NCBI RefSeq assembly: GCF_009796845.1
Contig: NZ_CP047025.1
Location: forward strand, 2,170,001 to 2,234,000
Direction of reading: 5' to 3'
Length of the DNA stretch: 64,000 nt
DNA from: Cobetia sp. L2A1
GTDB lineage: Bacteria; Pseudomonadota; Gammaproteobacteria; Pseudomonadales; Halomonadaceae
Under the pieces are notes generated by a model that was not told the DNA's origin, ran no database searches, and worked only from the letters and a program-made list of their open reading frames with translations. The position numbers were made by a program, and so were the translations under genes. Numbering within the stretch: position 1 is the stretch's first letter; the number at the start of each line of letters is the position of its first letter. Below, one piece after another: positions 62,587 through 64,000 of this stretch.

Positions 62587-63969
62587 CTAGTTGTGATGGA
62601 AGCCGGGCTTGGCACTGGAATTGGGGACGGGGTTCTGTGTCAGATGCTCGATGGCACGCTTTATGTCATCCAGCAATAACCTGGCAAGATCGCGGCTGAC
62701 GCCGTGACGAATCAGAATGCGTTGCACCACCACTTCCTGACGATGTGAGGGCAATGGATAAGACGCGATCTGCCAGCCACGCATTCTCACGCGCTCTGAA
62801 AGATCATAAAGCGTATAGCCGTGATCCCCCTCGGTCAGTTTGTAAGCGACGGCCGGCAAACCACCATGGCCGTCATAGACCATCTCGAAAGGCCCGAGGT
62901 GTGCCAATTGCTTGCCTAGCCACTGCGCCGTATCTGAGCACGCTTGCTGAACGGCGGTATACCCATCGCGCCCAAGGCGCAGAAAGTTGTAATACTGCGC
63001 GATGATTTCGCCACCAGGACGCGAGAAATTGAGCGCAAAGGTCGGCATGTTGCCACCGAGATAATCCACATTGAAGATCAGCTCTTCCGGCAGATCTTCC
63101 TTGGAAGACCAGATGATCCAACCCACCCCTAGCGGCGCCAAGCCGTACTTGTGACCAGAAGCATTGATGGAACGCACACGGTCCAGCTGAAAATCCCAGA
63201 CGAGATCGCGCTGTATGAAGGGAGCGATGAAGCCGCCAGACGCGGCATCGACATGAATGGGAATGTTAAGCCCCAGATCGCGCTGCATGGCATCCAATTC
63301 GTGAGCCAATGCGGCAACGGGCTCATAGACACCAGTGAAGGTGACGCCGAGTGTCGCCACGACACCTATCGTGTTCTCGTCACAGTATTTTCTGAGGTTT
63401 TCAGGCTTCAAGCCGAGTGCATCACCTTCCAGCGGCACTTCTCTGATTTCCACATCGAAATAGCGCGCGAATTTCTTCCAGCAGATCTGCACAGGGCCGG
63501 TGACGATGTTCGGCTTGCTGGCGTCCTTGCCCTCGGCTTCGCGCTGCTTGCGCCACTTCCACTTGAATGCCAGGCCGCCCAGCATGGCTGCTTCGCTTGA
63601 GCCCGTGGTGGAGCACCCTATCGTTTGCCATGATTTTGGCGCATGCCACAGGTCCGCCAGAATATGTACGCAACGATTTTCAAGCTCAGCGGTTTGCGGA
63701 TACTCATCCTTGTCGATCATGTTCTTGTCGATGGAATCCGTCATCAACTGCTTCACTTCATCATCTATCCAGGTGGTACAGAACGTAGCGAGATTCTGGC
63801 GAGCATTACCGTCCAACAAGAGCTCATCACGGATGAGAGAGTACGCTGCGTGGGGCTCAGTCCTATCCTCGGGCATCCGGTACTTGGGAAGCGTTCTCGT
63901 GGATGCATCTGTCGCGTAGATGTCCTTGAGACTCGATTGATCATCTGCGTTGATATGATGAATAGGCAT
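62587..63969 (-). CDS. gad: Glutamate decarboxylase
   Basis: A 460-residue PLP enzyme that converts glutamate to GABA and CO2, consuming a proton. The PLP lysine is K274 in SINASGHKYG; TTGSSEAAMLGGLAFKWKWR and HVDAASGGFIAPF are family motifs. The C-terminal FHHN resembles the pH-gating tail of E. coli GadB (which ends FKHT). ATG 63969 has a GAGGAAG site. With the exchanger downstream it makes the classic decarboxylase/antiporter acid-resistance pair, but with an AspT-type rather than a GadC-type partner. The promoter is outside or at the edge of the window. Confidence 0.93.
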   Translation of the reverse strand: MPIHHINADDQSSLKDIYATDASTRTLPKYRMPEDRTEPHAAYSLIRDELLLDGNARQNLATFCTTWIDDEVKQLMTDSIDKNMIDKDEYPQTAELENRCVHILADLWHAPKSWQTIGCSTTGSSEAAMLGGLAFKWKWRKQREAEGKDASKPNIVTGPVQICWKKFARYFDVEIREVPLEGDALGLKPENLRKYCDENTIGVVATLGVTFTGVYEPVAALAHELDAMQRDLGLNIPIHVDAASGGFIAPFIQRDLVWDFQLDRVRSINASGHKYGLAPLGVGWIIWSSKEDLPEELIFNVDYLGGNMPTFALNFSRPGGEIIAQYYNFLRLGRDGYTAVQQACSDTAQWLGKQLAHLGPFEMVYDGHGGLPAVAYKLTEGDHGYTLYDLSERVRMRGWQIASYPLPSHRQEVVVQRILIRHGVSRDLARLLLDDIKRAIEHLTQNPVPNSSAKPGFHHN

Positions 63970-64000
63970 TCTTGCACTTCCTCTTGGAATGTACGTGCGT

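Overview
The window is about 64 kb of dense, roughly 60% GC bacterial DNA. Gene content suggests a marine or halophilic gammaproteobacterium, most likely Halomonadaceae (Cobetia- or Halomonas-like). The grounds are two TRAP transporter operons, an alternative N-type ATPase operon, class I PHA synthase, many small-molecule catabolic clusters and a locus that fits degradation of a glycosylated compatible solute. This placement is inference from gene content; there is no rRNA or tRNA gene in the window to confirm it. I found no insertion sequence, prophage integrase or CRISPR array.

Layout. (1) Positions 1-1141 hold the 3' part of a MetY-like sulfhydrylase. (2) Positions 1543-9812 hold a TRAP transporter followed by a CitE-like lyase, a ThDP enzyme, an N-carbamoyl-amino-acid-hydrolase-like enzyme and an aldehyde dehydrogenase, then a convergent LysR regulator and a Na+/solute symporter. 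(3) Positions 12947-16500 hold a second TRAP operon with an RraA/aldolase-like protein, closed by a perfect 20-bp-stem hairpin. (4) Positions 16707-18139 hold an exported protein of unknown function and a decayed fragment of a paralogue. (5) Positions 18263-26027 hold a sigma-54 activator divergent from a 2-ketoarginine pathway operon (guanidinobutyrase-type ureohydrolase, YjiH-like membrane protein, AruI-type decarboxylase, aldehyde dehydrogenase). Three palindromic boxes and a -24/-12 promoter lie between them. (6) Positions 26266-30409 hold a sulfide/persulfide oxidation operon (persulfide dioxygenase, SQR, SulP).

(7) Positions 30716-40484 hold an MFS sugar porter, then a LacI regulator, a sugar ABC importer, a GH63-type hydrolase and a mannose-isomerase-like enzyme. 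Together these read as uptake and cleavage of a mannosyl- or glucosyl-glycerate-like solute. (8) Positions 40584-45626 hold a GFA protein, a DUF3100 membrane protein with an M20 amidohydrolase, an atypical beta-hydroxyacid dehydrogenase lacking its catalytic lysine, and a LysR regulator. (9) Positions 45878-47772 hold ArfB, a SIMPL protein, and a small winged-helix/membrane pair. (10) After a 760-bp AT-rich region with a perfect FNR/ANR-type box comes the N-ATPase operon atpDCQRBEFAG (48535-55109). It is followed by phaC, fabI-like, a MaoC-Pta fusion and ackA (55215-60559), a grouping that looks like an energy and redox module for low oxygen. (11) On the minus strand at 60667-63969 lie glutamate decarboxylase and an AspT-family exchanger, a decarboxylation/antiport acid-resistance pair.

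The best candidates for something not fully described are the FNR-box/N-ATPase/PHA/Pta-Ack block, the glycosyl-glycerate utilisation locus, and the DUF3100/M20/lysine-less dehydrogenase cluster. All functions are read from sequence motifs and context; no database search was possible.
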